Positions 7,744 through 14,823 are shown, counted from the first letter of the stretch. The stretch: DNA of 17,335 nucleotides from Thermoleophilia bacterium (GCA_016844515.1 JAERMP010000145.1:1-17335); one strand, 5' to 3'. The notes: generated by a model not told the origin, from the sequence alone. Program-made: numbers and translations.

Positions 7744-8454
7744 CTATGCCGCAACGATCTGCTCGCCGGGAGTCGGGACGAGCCCGTGCAGCTGCGCCCA
7801 GCGCGCTGCCTCCGTGCGGTTCGAGACGTTGAGCTTGCGGTAGACGTTCGAGAGATGGAACTTCACCGTCTGCTCGGTCACCCAGAGCATTTGGGCGAGC
7901 TGTGCGTTCGAGTGCCCCTCGGCGGCGAGCTGCAGGATCTCCCGCTCGCGCTTCGTCAGTTCGGCGCGGTCGGCCGACTCCATCCCCTGGAGGAGCGAGT
8001 GCCCGTTCCGCACGCTCGCCGTACGCGCGAAGTAGACCGAGTGTGCGAACGCCTGGCGCACGGCCGACGCAAGGTCGTCCGGGTGCGCGCTCTTCAAGAC
8101 GTACGCCGAAGCTCCCGCCTGGAGCGCGGCGTCGATCTCGTTGGAGTCCTCGCTCATGGAGAGGACGACCGCACGCAGTTCGGGCATGTGCTGCCGAGCT
8201 TCGCGGAGGCAGGTGAGTCCTGCGCGGTCACCGTCCCCAGCGCCGATGTCGGTGACGAGCAGGTCCGGGCGCATCCGCCGGACGAGCGACAGCGCCTCGT
8301 TGCCGGTCGTCGCCTTTCCGACGATGTCCACGCCCACGCGTCGAAGGACTGCCTCAACCGCTTCCGCCCACAGCGGATGCGCGTCGAGGAGAATAGCGGT
8401 ACGACTGTTGGATTGGTCCACGAAAGGGCCGCCTTCCGTCTCGATAATTCCCAT
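7744..8454 (-). CDS. NarL/FixJ-type response regulator, LuxR HTH
   Basis: A two-domain transcription regulator. The receiver spans about 18-135, with LLDAHPLW (22-29), the putative phospho-acceptor Asp69 in LLVTDI, Ser99 in VVLSMSE and Lys121 in AYVLKSA. The C-terminal LuxR HTH (about 166-225) has LTKREREILQLAAEG, NAQLAQML and TVKFHLSNVYRKLNV. In the receiver the usual second acidic residue beside Asp24 is Ala25, so Mg-dependent phosphorylation may be weakened or replaced. No sensor kinase is adjacent. ATG 8454 is possible, but it abuts a palindrome with no SD; GTG 8421, with GGAAGG upstream, gives a start better matched to the receiver. It lies between ebfC and recR. The 162-bp leader with several hairpins suggests its own control. 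Confidence 0.9.
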   Translation of the reverse strand: MGIIETEGGPFVDQSNSRTAILLDAHPLWAEAVEAVLRRVGVDIVGKATTGNEALSLVRRMRPDLLVTDIGAGDGDRAGLTCLREARQHMPELRAVVLSMSEDSNEIDAALQAGASAYVLKSAHPDDLASAVRQAFAHSVYFARTASVRNGHSLLQGMESADRAELTKREREILQLAAEGHSNAQLAQMLWVTEQTVKFHLSNVYRKLNVSNRTEAARWAQLHGLVPTPGEQIVAA

Positions 8455-8455
8455 C

Positions 8456-8470
8456 CCCCAATTTGGGGGC
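8456..8470. promoter_or_regulatory. C5/G5 palindrome touching the response-regulator start
   Basis: CCCCCAATTTGGGGG is a 7-bp inverted repeat around one central base, 1 nt upstream of ATG 8454 of the leftward regulator. It could be an operator or an RNA stem blocking initiation. If GTG 8421 is the real start, it lies in the 5' leader. Confidence 0.45.
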
Positions 8471-8481
8471 CCTCTCCCCAG

Positions 8482-8528
8482 AAAGGGTTATTTCAGGCTA
8501 CTCCATATTCGAGGGAATGCAACCCTTT
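8482..8528. repeat. Inverted repeat AAAGGGTT / AACCCTTT
   Basis: The perfect 8-bp arms at 8482-8489 and 8521-8528 are separated by 31 nt in the leader of the response regulator. They may form one stem of a multi-hairpin leader or be independent sites. Confidence 0.4.
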
Positions 8529-8539
8529 TGGTTGGTCGA

Positions 8540-8557
8540 CTCCCCCGAACGGGGGAG
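8540..8557. promoter_or_regulatory. CTCCCCCG/CGGGGGAG stem-loop
   Basis: CTCCCCCG (8540-8547) and CGGGGGAG (8550-8557) are perfect 8-bp arms around a 2-nt centre, resembling the C5/G5 palindrome at 8456-8470. It may be a regulator-binding palindrome or an RNA hairpin. Confidence 0.45.
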
Positions 8558-8561
8558 AAAC

Positions 8562-8580
8562 CACCCAGGCGGCCTGGGTG
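8562..8580. terminator. CACCCAGG/CCTGGGTG stem-loop
   Basis: Perfect 8-bp arms around a 3-nt loop, 43 nt past the ebfC stop on the minus strand and followed in that direction by GGTTTCT. It may end the dnaX-ebfC transcript or attenuate reading into the regulator. Confidence 0.45.
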
Positions 8581-8584
8581 CTTC

Positions 8585-8604
8585 AGGACCAGGGGATAGG
8601 TCCT
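8585..8604. repeat. AGGACC/GGTCCT stem-loop
   Basis: Perfect 6-bp arms with an 8-nt loop, immediately downstream of ebfC in the direction of transcription. It is the first of the run of hairpins in this gap. Confidence 0.35.
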
Positions 8605-8616
8605 CCCAGAAGCAGA

Positions 8617-8934
8617 TCACCCCGGAAGGAGACCGCCGAGGTCGCCGGGGATCAGGCCGGACATCTTCGACTCCATCAGTCCCCGGGCAGAGCGGAGAGC
8701 CTCGTTCACTGCGGCGAGCACCAGGTCCGCGAGGAGCTCCGGGTCGTCGGGATCGATGGCACGTGGGTCGATCGTGATCGAGACCACCTCCCCGGCGCCG
8801 TTTGCCTTGACCGTCACCATGCCCCCACCCGCAGAGGCTTCGACGATCTCGCTCGCCGCCTCCTCCTGCGCCTTCGCGAGCTCGACTTGCATGCGCTGGG
8901 CTTCCTGGAGCATCTTGTTCATGTCGAAATTCAT
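8617..8934 (-). CDS. ebfC: YbaB/EbfC family nucleoid-associated protein
   Basis: A small dimeric DNA-binding protein associated with the nucleoid. The 105 residues match the family well: an N-terminal helix rich in Met/Gln/Glu (MNKMLQEAQRMQVELAKAQEE, residues 5-25), the central GMVTVKANGAGEVVSITIDP (38-57) and the C-terminal LVLAAVNEALRSAR (71-84). The start is ATG 8934, sharing ATGA with the dnaX stop (8931-8934), so the two genes are translationally coupled as in most bacteria. In many genomes recR is next; here a response regulator follows after a 162-bp structured gap. Confidence 0.95.
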   Translation of the reverse strand: MNFDMNKMLQEAQRMQVELAKAQEEAASEIVEASAGGGMVTVKANGAGEVVSITIDPRAIDPDDPELLADLVLAAVNEALRSARGLMESKMSGLIPGDLGGLLPG

Positions 8935-10547
8935 TCCGCGTCGGCCTCCACTTCGTGGGCGTCGAGAGTCTCCTTGAGCAGCGAGATCACATCTTCTTCG
9001 GACAGAGGCTCGTCGTCGCGCTCGGCCACACGCTCTTCCGCGGCGCCGGTCTCCAGCACAACAGTGAGCTTGCGCCCGGTCACCTCGTAGAGCGCCTCGC
9101 GCAGCAGGCCGATGTTCTGGGGTTCTGCGATCTGGCGACGGTGGAAGTCTGCGCCTGCGGGAAACTCGAGCGTGAGCGTGTCGCCCGCCAGATCGGTTGG
9201 CGTCGCCTCGGTCAGCAGGCTCGCGACCGGGATCGAGCGCTCGCGCACGGCCTCGACGACGCTGCGCTGCCACGCGTCCGCAACCTGCTCCAACTCCAGA
9301 TCGGGTGCCTCAGCCTCGGGCAGATCGGAAGGAGTCGGAGTCGGAGGCGCAGGCTGCACGCTGTGGGTCGGAGCGGCTTCCGCGGGTGCATGCGCGGCGG
9401 CTGTCGGTCGGCTCTCGAGCAGTTCGACGCGGTGCGCAAGGGACTCGCGGGAGAGATCTGCGTGCGGACGCGTCACCTTCACGATCGCGAGCTCGAGCGG
9501 AAGACGCGGATCGCCTCCCTGACGCGAGTCGTCGAGGGCAACGGCGAGCAAGTCGATCAACCGCAGGACAGTCGGCTCCGGGAGCTGGTTTGCCTGCTGG
9601 CGGAGAAGCTCTTTCGTCTCCTCGGTCACCGGAAGCGATTCCGGCACGTGGCCCATGTGCTGCACGAGCAGGAGATGCCGGAGGTGCTCGAGTAGGTCGG
9701 TCACGAGGCGGCCGAGATCCTGCCCCTGCTCCGCGAGCTCCTCGATGAAGACGAGCGCGCCGGCCGTGTCGCGGTCTACGATCATGTCGCAGAGCCGCAG
9801 GAGCGACTCCTCCTCGACGGCGCCGACGAGCTGGAGGACAGCCTGTGCGTCGATCGAGTTGTTCGTCGCTGCCGCGAGCTGGTCGAGGGTGGAGACGGCA
9901 TCGCGGAAGGAGCCGCGCGCGCTGCGAGCGATCAGCGACAGAGCCGAGTCCTGCGCCTGAATGCCTTCGCCGTCGGCCACACGCCGAAGCAGCGTCACGA
10001 GCTCGGCGAGCCTAGGCCGCTGAAAGACGAACGTCTGGCAGCGCGAGCGAACGGTTGGGATCACGCTCACGAGCTCGGTTGTGCAGAAGATGAACAGGAG
10101 GTGGGGCGGAGGCTCCTCGATGAGCTTGAGCAGTGCGTTCCACGCGGCTCCCGTGAGCTGATGCGCCTCGTCGAGGATGTACACCTTGTAGCGCCCCTCG
10201 ACCGGTTGCAGCACAACGCGCTCGCGGATCTCGCGGATGTCGTCGATCCCGCGCTGCGAAGCCGCATCCATCTCGACGACGTCGAGCGACGTGCCGTTGG
10301 CGATCGCTGTGCAGACGTGGCAGATCTTGTCGGGAGTGGGCGTCGGTGTGACCGTCCCAGCGCAGTTGAGCGCCTTCGCGAGGATCCGCGCCATCGAGGT
10401 CTTCCCGGTGCCGCGCGGCCCGGCGAAGAGGTACGCCTGCCGCACCTGGTCGTGCTCGATCGCGTTTCGCAGCGTGCGGACGACCGCCTCCTGCCCGACG
10501 ACCTCGTCGAAGCCCTGCGGGCGGTACTTGCGGTAGAGCGCCGTCAC
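8931..10547 (-). CDS. dnaX: DNA polymerase III subunit gamma/tau
   Basis: The clamp-loader ATPase of the replicative polymerase. The 538 residues begin MTALYRKYRPQGFDEVVGQE, the family signature. The AAA+ features are Walker A GPRGTGKT (43-50), Walker B/DEAH (126-129), sensor-1 FCTTE (154-158) and the SRC arginine finger (168-170). The zinc module is unusual: Cys62, Cys76 and Cys79 are present, but the position of the remaining expected Cys appears to be Asp73. Residues about 375-430 are a Pro/Ala/Glu-rich linker leading to the tau-like C-terminal domain. The start is GTG 10547, fixed by the family N-terminus. It overlaps ebfC at the 3' end by ATGA. The divergent gene at 10651 leaves about 100 bp for promoters. 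Confidence 0.96.
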   Translation of the reverse strand: MTALYRKYRPQGFDEVVGQEAVVRTLRNAIEHDQVRQAYLFAGPRGTGKTSMARILAKALNCAGTVTPTPTPDKICHVCTAIANGTSLDVVEMDAASQRGIDDIREIRERVVLQPVEGRYKVYILDEAHQLTGAAWNALLKLIEEPPPHLLFIFCTTELVSVIPTVRSRCQTFVFQRPRLAELVTLLRRVADGEGIQAQDSALSLIARSARGSFRDAVSTLDQLAAATNNSIDAQAVLQLVGAVEEESLLRLCDMIVDRDTAGALVFIEELAEQGQDLGRLVTDLLEHLRHLLLVQHMGHVPESLPVTEETKELLRQQANQLPEPTVLRLIDLLAVALDDSRQGGDPRLPLELAIVKVTRPHADLSRESLAHRVELLESRPTAAAHAPAEAAPTHSVQPAPPTPTPSDLPEAEAPDLELEQVADAWQRSVVEAVRERSIPVASLLTEATPTDLAGDTLTLEFPAGADFHRRQIAEPQNIGLLREALYEVTGRKLTVVLETGAAEERVAERDDEPLSEEDVISLLKETLDAHEVEADAE

Positions 10548-10592
10548 TGCGACTCACTGCTTCTCAAGGCTTCCATCGAGGCTCGGTGACGA

Positions 10593-10618
10593 TACTCGCT
10601 GACGCGAACGAGCGAGTA
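10593..10618. promoter_or_regulatory. Inverted repeat between divergent dnaX and Cys-repeat gene
   Basis: TACTCGCT (10593-10600) and AGCGAGTA (10611-10618) form perfect 8-bp arms spaced by 10 nt, centred in the divergent gap. This geometry suits a dimeric repressor site serving either gene; no regulator can be named. Confidence 0.35.
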
Positions 10619-10650
10619 GACATCGAAGGTCCCGGGGGAGCATTGATTCT

Positions 10651-11659
10651 GTGTCACCGCGTACGCATGATTGGACGGGGGCTGAGGAGATGGGCATCGG
10701 GAGACATGGTCGTGCGCTCCGGTCGGGAGACCTCGTGGAAGTGCGGTCTGCCACGGAGATTCTCGCGACCCTGGACCCCGACGGGTCCCTCGAGGCTGTT
10801 CCCTTCATGCCGGAGATGCTCCAGCACGTCGGCCGACGCTTCACGGTGTCGCGGCGCGTCGAGAAGATCTGCGACACGGCTGGTGCGACATCCAGCAGTC
10901 GCAGGATGCGCAGGACCGTCTTTCTCGAGGATCTCCGCTGCGACGGAGCTGGTCACGGCGGCTGTCAGGCAGGTTGTCGCCTCTACTGGAAGGAAGAGTG
11001 GCTGCGTCGCGTGGGCGTCGACTCCGAGCAGCCCGAGCCCGACGCTGCCGGTCGAGCAGAGCTCGAGTCGCTCGCTCGAGCGGGTACGCGGACGAGGCGA
11101 GAGCTCGACGGTAAGGAGGTCGCGACGTACCGCTGTCAGGCCACGGAAGCTCCAGCCGCGTCGGAGCCGCTGCGTGGGTTCGACGCGCGTCAGTACCTGC
11201 GCGAGGTCGCGTGCGGAAACGTCGGCCCGATCCACGCTGTGTGGGTGCTGGGACGCGCCGTGGGCCGGGGAGTCCTGCGGAGGCTCGGGCTCCGGTCGAA
11301 TCAGCAGCTTCGGCCGAGAGAGACGGCAGCGGCGCCAGAGCCAGAGCGTCTCGACCTTCAGCCTGGAGAGCTCGTCCAGGTCCGGTCCAAAGCGGAAATC
11401 GCCGCCACACTGGACGCGAGCGGGAAGAATCGTGGCCTCTGGTTCGATGTGGAGATGGTTCCGCACTGCGGGAGGACGTACCGCGTACAGGGCCGAGTGG
11501 AGCGCTTTCGACGGCATTGCGTGTAGTGGTGAGCACAGCAGCTGGCGCTTCTTCTGTCCCCGGGCGATCTATCCGTGGTGGCGAGAGGCGTGGTTGCGCA
11601 GAATCGAGGAAGACAACGCCCAGACTGCACCAAGCGGCCGGGCCGGGCTGGACGGCTGA
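10651..11659 (+). pseudogene. Two-repeat Cys-containing protein, frame-broken near C-terminus
   Basis: The protein has two copies of one module. Copy 1 is GDLVEVRSATEILATLD (from about residue 26), FMPEMLQHVGRRFTVSRRVEKICDT, then LRCDG...GGCQAGCRLYWKEEWLRRV. Copy 2 is GELVQVRSKAEIAATLD, then DVEMVPHCGRTYRVQGRVERF. The first frame stops at 11524-11526 (291 aa), but the missing end of copy 2 (FDGIACSGEHSSW, FFCPRAIYPWWREAWLRRIEE) continues in another frame to 11659. Compared with copy 1, roughly 20-odd residues between RVERF and FDGIACSG are absent, so a deletion that also shifted the frame near 11500 is likely. GTG 10651 has GGGGGAG 10 nt upstream. I recall similar two-module proteins near glycan and secondary-metabolite genes but know no function; the Cys spacing suggests metal binding. 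Confidence 0.7.
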
Positions 11660-11844
11660 CGGCCGGCCAGGCCCGCGCAGCTGCCACGCACAATCCCGCG
11701 CCTTGGCTCGCAGAGCACGATCGCCCGGAGGCGGCCTCGACGGGCCGGGCGGACCAGCGAAGGTCGGGCAGGCTTCGGGCACCGGTGGGCATCGGCCATG
11801 AATCGGCACTGCCCGCCCGCGGTCACGGCTTCCGCGCGAGGCCC
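11660..11844. other. Gap with no recognisable gene
   Basis: The 185 bp between the broken Cys-repeat gene and the convergent methyltransferase stop are GC-rich. The frames that stay open here look like shadows, without family features. No strong terminator was seen beyond short GC-rich repeats near 11648-11670. Confidence 0.5.
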
Positions 11845-12708
11845 TCAGTCGTCGGCGAGCGTCTCCTCCGAGACCTTGCGCGCGATCCAGATCTCCTCAC
11901 TCGGCCAGCGACGCGCCCACTGGAGAGGTACGAACTCGTGGCGTGGTTTGGCTCCCCGCGGGGGCCGGAGCTCGATCAGGTTCTCGACGACGAAGCCGGT
12001 AGCCCTCAGTAGCCGCACCCATTGTCCATGGTTGAGGTGGAACTCGATACCTGCATCCTCTGCGAACTCGACGCGGTAGCTCGAGAAGTAATCGCGTACC
12101 AGCTTCTCGCTCGCAGGGCTCCCGTTCGCAGGGGTGCACGCCATCAAAATGGCGGAGTTCGTGAAGAAGATCAGCTGCCCGCCCGGCCGCAGCAGGCGGT
12201 GCGCCTCTGGCAGCCAGCGGCGTGGGTTGGACCAGATGCTTGCGCCATACTCGGAGATCGCGACATCGAAGCTGTCCCGATCGAACGGGACATCCTCGGC
12301 GTTCGCAGAGATCAGCGGAAAGAAGACGCCGAACTCGCGCTGGAGCTGCTCAGCCGCCATCAGATGCGCGGGCGAGAAGTCCAGACCAACGGGATGCATT
12401 CCGTCGCGCTTGAGCCAGGCGCATACAGCCGCTGCACCGCATCCGAGCTCGACGACGTCCGTGCCGGGCGCGAGCCCGTGCAGAAGCCGCAGATGAGACT
12501 CTGGCGTGCTCCAGAGCCCCCACTGGAGCTCATCGGCCCGCCAGGCCTTGGCCCCCGCAGTCACGGACCGTGCGGCCCAGCGATGCCACGTGGTCCGGTT
12601 GCGCTCGAGGTAGTCGGGTATCTCCCTCTGTGGACCACCGACGTCCTCTTCCGCCCAGGTCTCCTCGGAGTCGGCGAGAGTGTCTCTCTTCAGGCTGAGC
12701 CGAAGCAC
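11845..12708 (-). CDS. Class I SAM-dependent methyltransferase
   Basis: A small-molecule methyltransferase of the Methyltransf_11/25 type. From the chosen GTG 12708 it has 287 residues. The start of the fold is IPDYLERNRTTWHRWA (about 30-45), SAM-binding motif I is VVELGCGAAAVCAWL (about 85-99), the acidic residue after beta-2 is in PVGLDFSP, motif II/III is ANAEDVPFDRDSFDVAISEYGASIW, and the post-motif is HRLLRPGGQLIFF. The frame stays open upstream to ATG 12870, but those extra residues are Arg/Pro-rich and not family-like. GTG 12720 is another option; none has a good SD. It is convergent with the broken Cys-repeat gene and downstream of the SRP RNA gene. The substrate is unknown. Confidence 0.82.
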   Translation of the reverse strand: MLRLSLKRDTLADSEETWAEEDVGGPQREIPDYLERNRTTWHRWAARSVTAGAKAWRADELQWGLWSTPESHLRLLHGLAPGTDVVELGCGAAAVCAWLKRDGMHPVGLDFSPAHLMAAEQLQREFGVFFPLISANAEDVPFDRDSFDVAISEYGASIWSNPRRWLPEAHRLLRPGGQLIFFTNSAILMACTPANGSPASEKLVRDYFSSYRVEFAEDAGIEFHLNHGQWVRLLRATGFVVENLIELRPPRGAKPRHEFVPLQWARRWPSEEIWIARKVSEETLADD

Positions 12709-12895
12709 TGCGCCGAACACGGTATCGCTTTGGGGCGCGACCGTCGAGGGCGGAGGCGGTGCGAACGGGCACTCGCGGCGGCTTCGGCGTCGGTTGCAAA
12801 GACCGGGAGGGCTGACACCGGTCTGCGCGTATTGCCCGGCCGCGCGCTCCGTCTTCGAGATCGGCATCACCGGAGGTACCTGCGTCGCTCACTCG

Positions 12896-12992
12896 GATCG
12901 GGCGGTACCGCGGCACCTGAGAGGGAGTCCTTAGCGCTGCTTCCTTCCGGACCTGACGCGGTTCGGACGCTCCCAGTGCGCGGGACCCGATC
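12896..12992 (-). ncRNA. ffs: Signal recognition particle RNA, small 4.5S type
   Basis: The minus strand carries the nearly invariant SRP core GTCAGGTCCGGAAGGAAGC, followed by AGC: the Ffh-binding asymmetric and symmetric loops with the GGAA tetraloop. Flanking sequence pairs outward: GGGAGCGTCC with GGACTCCC, GGTCCCGCGCAC with GTGCCGCGGTACC, and terminal GATCGGG with CCCGATC. This gives a 97-nt hairpin without an Alu domain. It targets nascent membrane proteins with Ffh and FtsY. It lies about 2.3 kb from dnaX; the ends are defined by the outermost pairing and may be off by a few bases. Confidence 0.93.
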
Positions 12993-13155
12993 GTCAACGC
13001 TGCGTGCGCAGACCCAGTCCCGACGAACCGTCCCTCGGACGGCGTTCGGCCCCGCATGGAGCGGATTTCGGGTTCAGGGAACCGCTGACTCCCCACCTAG
13101 CGCGGCCGGGCAGGCGGAGGGTACCACGCGGCGGACTACCATCGAGACGACGAAC

Positions 13156-13980
13156 GTGATCGAAGCCACCCTCTACACCGACGCGGCGTGCCCGTGGGCG
13201 TACTCGGCGAACCCCGCCCTGCGCGTGCTCGAGTGGCGTTATCGCGACCAGCTCAGGTGGCGTCTCGTGATGATCGGGCTGCGGGAGGATGCGAGCGCGC
13301 TGATCGCTCGGGGATACGACCCCGCGCGAGCCGTGCTCGGGCACCACACGTTTCGGGAGCGCTACGGCATGCCGTTCGGACTGGTCCCGAAGGAGCGCGC
13401 CGCGGGTACCGCCCGGGGGTGTCGCGCGGTCGTCGCCGTGCGCCTGCTCCTTCGCAGTGTGCCGGGTATCGATGCCGACGCGCTCGTCGCGAACCTCGAC
13501 TCCCCCGAGGTCGCCGAGGCCTACGAGCTCGACAAAGCCGAGACGCGCACGGCTGCTGGAACCGCCGCGGAGGCCCAGGGCAAGACGTCGACGTCCGACG
13601 GCCCCGTGCGCTTCACCGCGCCCTCGATCGTCTTCGAACTCGAGGGACGCCGGCTCGTTGCCGGCGGGTGGCAGCCGGCTCTCACCTATGACGCCTTGAT
13701 CGCGAACCTCGACCCGACAGTCGAGCGAGCTCCGTCGCCGGTCACTCCGGAGCCGCTCCTCGAGTACTTCGACGACGGACTGACGACGGCCGAGGTCGCA
13801 GCATTGCTGGCTGACGGTCCGGACCCAATCCCCGATCTGAAGGGGGCTGAGCGGATGCTGCTCGAAGTGGTCGCCCAGGGCGATGCGTTGCGCTCGCCGC
13901 TCGGGCAGGATGCGGTCTGGCGCCGCGCGTCGCCGCGCGAAGGCGAAGCGCGCTCCGAGCTGGCCGAAGCTCTCGCCTAG
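13156..13980 (+). CDS. DsbA/FrnE-like thioredoxin-fold protein with CPWAY active site
   Basis: A 274-residue DsbA-family (FrnE/2-hydroxychromene isomerase-like) protein. The N-terminal EATLYTDAACPWAYSANPAL (3-22) is in the place where FrnE has CPWCY; here the second Cys is Ala, leaving Cys12 alone. The cis-Pro region is RFTAPSIVFEL (152-162). Between them is the helical insertion typical of this family. Residues about 197-274 form an extra acidic helical tail ending in DAVWRRASP... A monothiol site suggests a glutathione- or mycothiol-type transferase/isomerase or peroxidase-like role rather than disulfide formation; this is inference. GTG 13156 was chosen because homologous sequence begins there, although the frame is open far upstream. 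It has no signal peptide, so it is cytoplasmic. It is convergent with the K+ channel, 13 bp apart. Confidence 0.85.
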   Translation: MIEATLYTDAACPWAYSANPALRVLEWRYRDQLRWRLVMIGLREDASALIARGYDPARAVLGHHTFRERYGMPFGLVPKERAAGTARGCRAVVAVRLLLRSVPGIDADALVANLDSPEVAEAYELDKAETRTAAGTAAEAQGKTSTSDGPVRFTAPSIVFELEGRRLVAGGWQPALTYDALIANLDPTVERAPSPVTPEPLLEYFDDGLTTAEVAALLADGPDPIPDLKGAERMLLEVVAQGDALRSPLGQDAVWRRASPREGEARSELAEALA

Positions 13981-13993
13981 CGCGAGCGCGGCT

Positions 13994-14782
13994 TCACGAT
14001 CGGCCGTCGAGCTCGGCGATTCGCACACGGAGGGCTGACGTCGCGCGCTGCTGCTCTGCGGCGAGGTGCTCGAGCTCGGCGAGTGCCGCTTGCAGGTCTC
14101 CACTTGAGCTCGGCTCAGCTGACTTCGGCTGCTTGCTCGACAGGAACGTGTTTGCGAGAAAGCCGGAGAACGTTGCAAACAGCGCTACACCAACCGTGAG
14201 CATGATCGCACCGACGATGCGTCCGGCCATCGTGACCGGGTACTGGTCGCCGTAGCCGACCGTCGTCGCAGTCACGTACCCCCACCACAGCGCGTCGCCA
14301 CCCGTGGTGATGTTGGCGCCGACAGCGTCGTGCTCGAAGTGGAGCTCGAGCAAACCGACGAATTCGAGGACGAGCAGGAGAAGGAGGACGACGAGGTAGA
14401 GCGTTCCCGAGGCGAAGCTCTCGCGGAGCTCCTGCAGCACGCGCGGACCACCGAGCCGCCTGATGATCCGGACGGCGCGGAGGATTCGGAACAGCCGGAA
14501 GATCCGGAGCCCGGGCAGGCATCCGAGGAAGTCGAAGACGCCACCGCCGTGCCGGAGGTACCACCGCTTCGTCGGCGCCGTCAATAGGCGGTAGGTGAAG
14601 TCGGCGAGGAAGATGAACGTGAGCGCGACGTCGATGTAGACGATCAGCCACCAGGATTGAGTCTGGTCCGGGATCACAACCTCGAGGACGAGGTTCACGA
14701 TGGAGAGGATCGAGATCGCGAGGATGAAGAGCTCGTATGTCGTGCCCTTTAGATCTTCGCGTCCGGCAGCTTCGGCGCTCAC
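13994..14782 (-). CDS. Voltage-gated-like potassium channel, 6 TM
   Basis: An ion channel of the Kv/KvAP-like family. From GTG 14782 it has 262 residues. TM helices lie at about 15-37, 45-68 and 80-92, followed by an S4-like helix with regularly spaced Arg (GLRIFRLFRILRAVRIIRRL, 91-110), then S5 (about 126-147), a pore loop with selectivity filter TVGYGD (174-179), and S6 (about 187-213). The C-terminal 229-260 is a predicted coiled coil (LQAALAELEHLAAEQQRATSALRVRIAEL) that could assemble the tetramer. It conducts K+ across the cytoplasmic membrane. The frame is open further upstream but runs through tRNA-Val, so GTG 14782 is the first credible start; no SD is clear. Confidence 0.9.
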   Translation of the reverse strand: MSAEAAGREDLKGTTYELFILAISILSIVNLVLEVVIPDQTQSWWLIVYIDVALTFIFLADFTYRLLTAPTKRWYLRHGGGVFDFLGCLPGLRIFRLFRILRAVRIIRRLGGPRVLQELRESFASGTLYLVVLLLLLVLEFVGLLELHFEHDAVGANITTGGDALWWGYVTATTVGYGDQYPVTMAGRIVGAIMLTVGVALFATFSGFLANTFLSSKQPKSAEPSSSGDLQAALAELEHLAAEQQRATSALRVRIAELDGRS

Positions 14783-14823
14783 GGCGCGGAGTTCGCGCTG
14801 CGCCCCGCCGGTCCTGCGGTCGA

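Noticed and set aside
7786..9090. Plus-strand frame of 434 codons across the regulator and ebfC
   Set aside because: Antisense to two well-supported genes and crosses the hairpin leader; no protein features.
12709..12870. N-terminal extension of the methyltransferase frame to ATG 12870
   Set aside because: Arg/Pro-rich, not family-like, and without an SD; kept only as an alternative start.
12022..13155. Long open frame upstream of the DsbA-like gene
   Set aside because: It is antisense to the methyltransferase and the SRP RNA and shows no family features; homologous sequence starts at GTG 13156.
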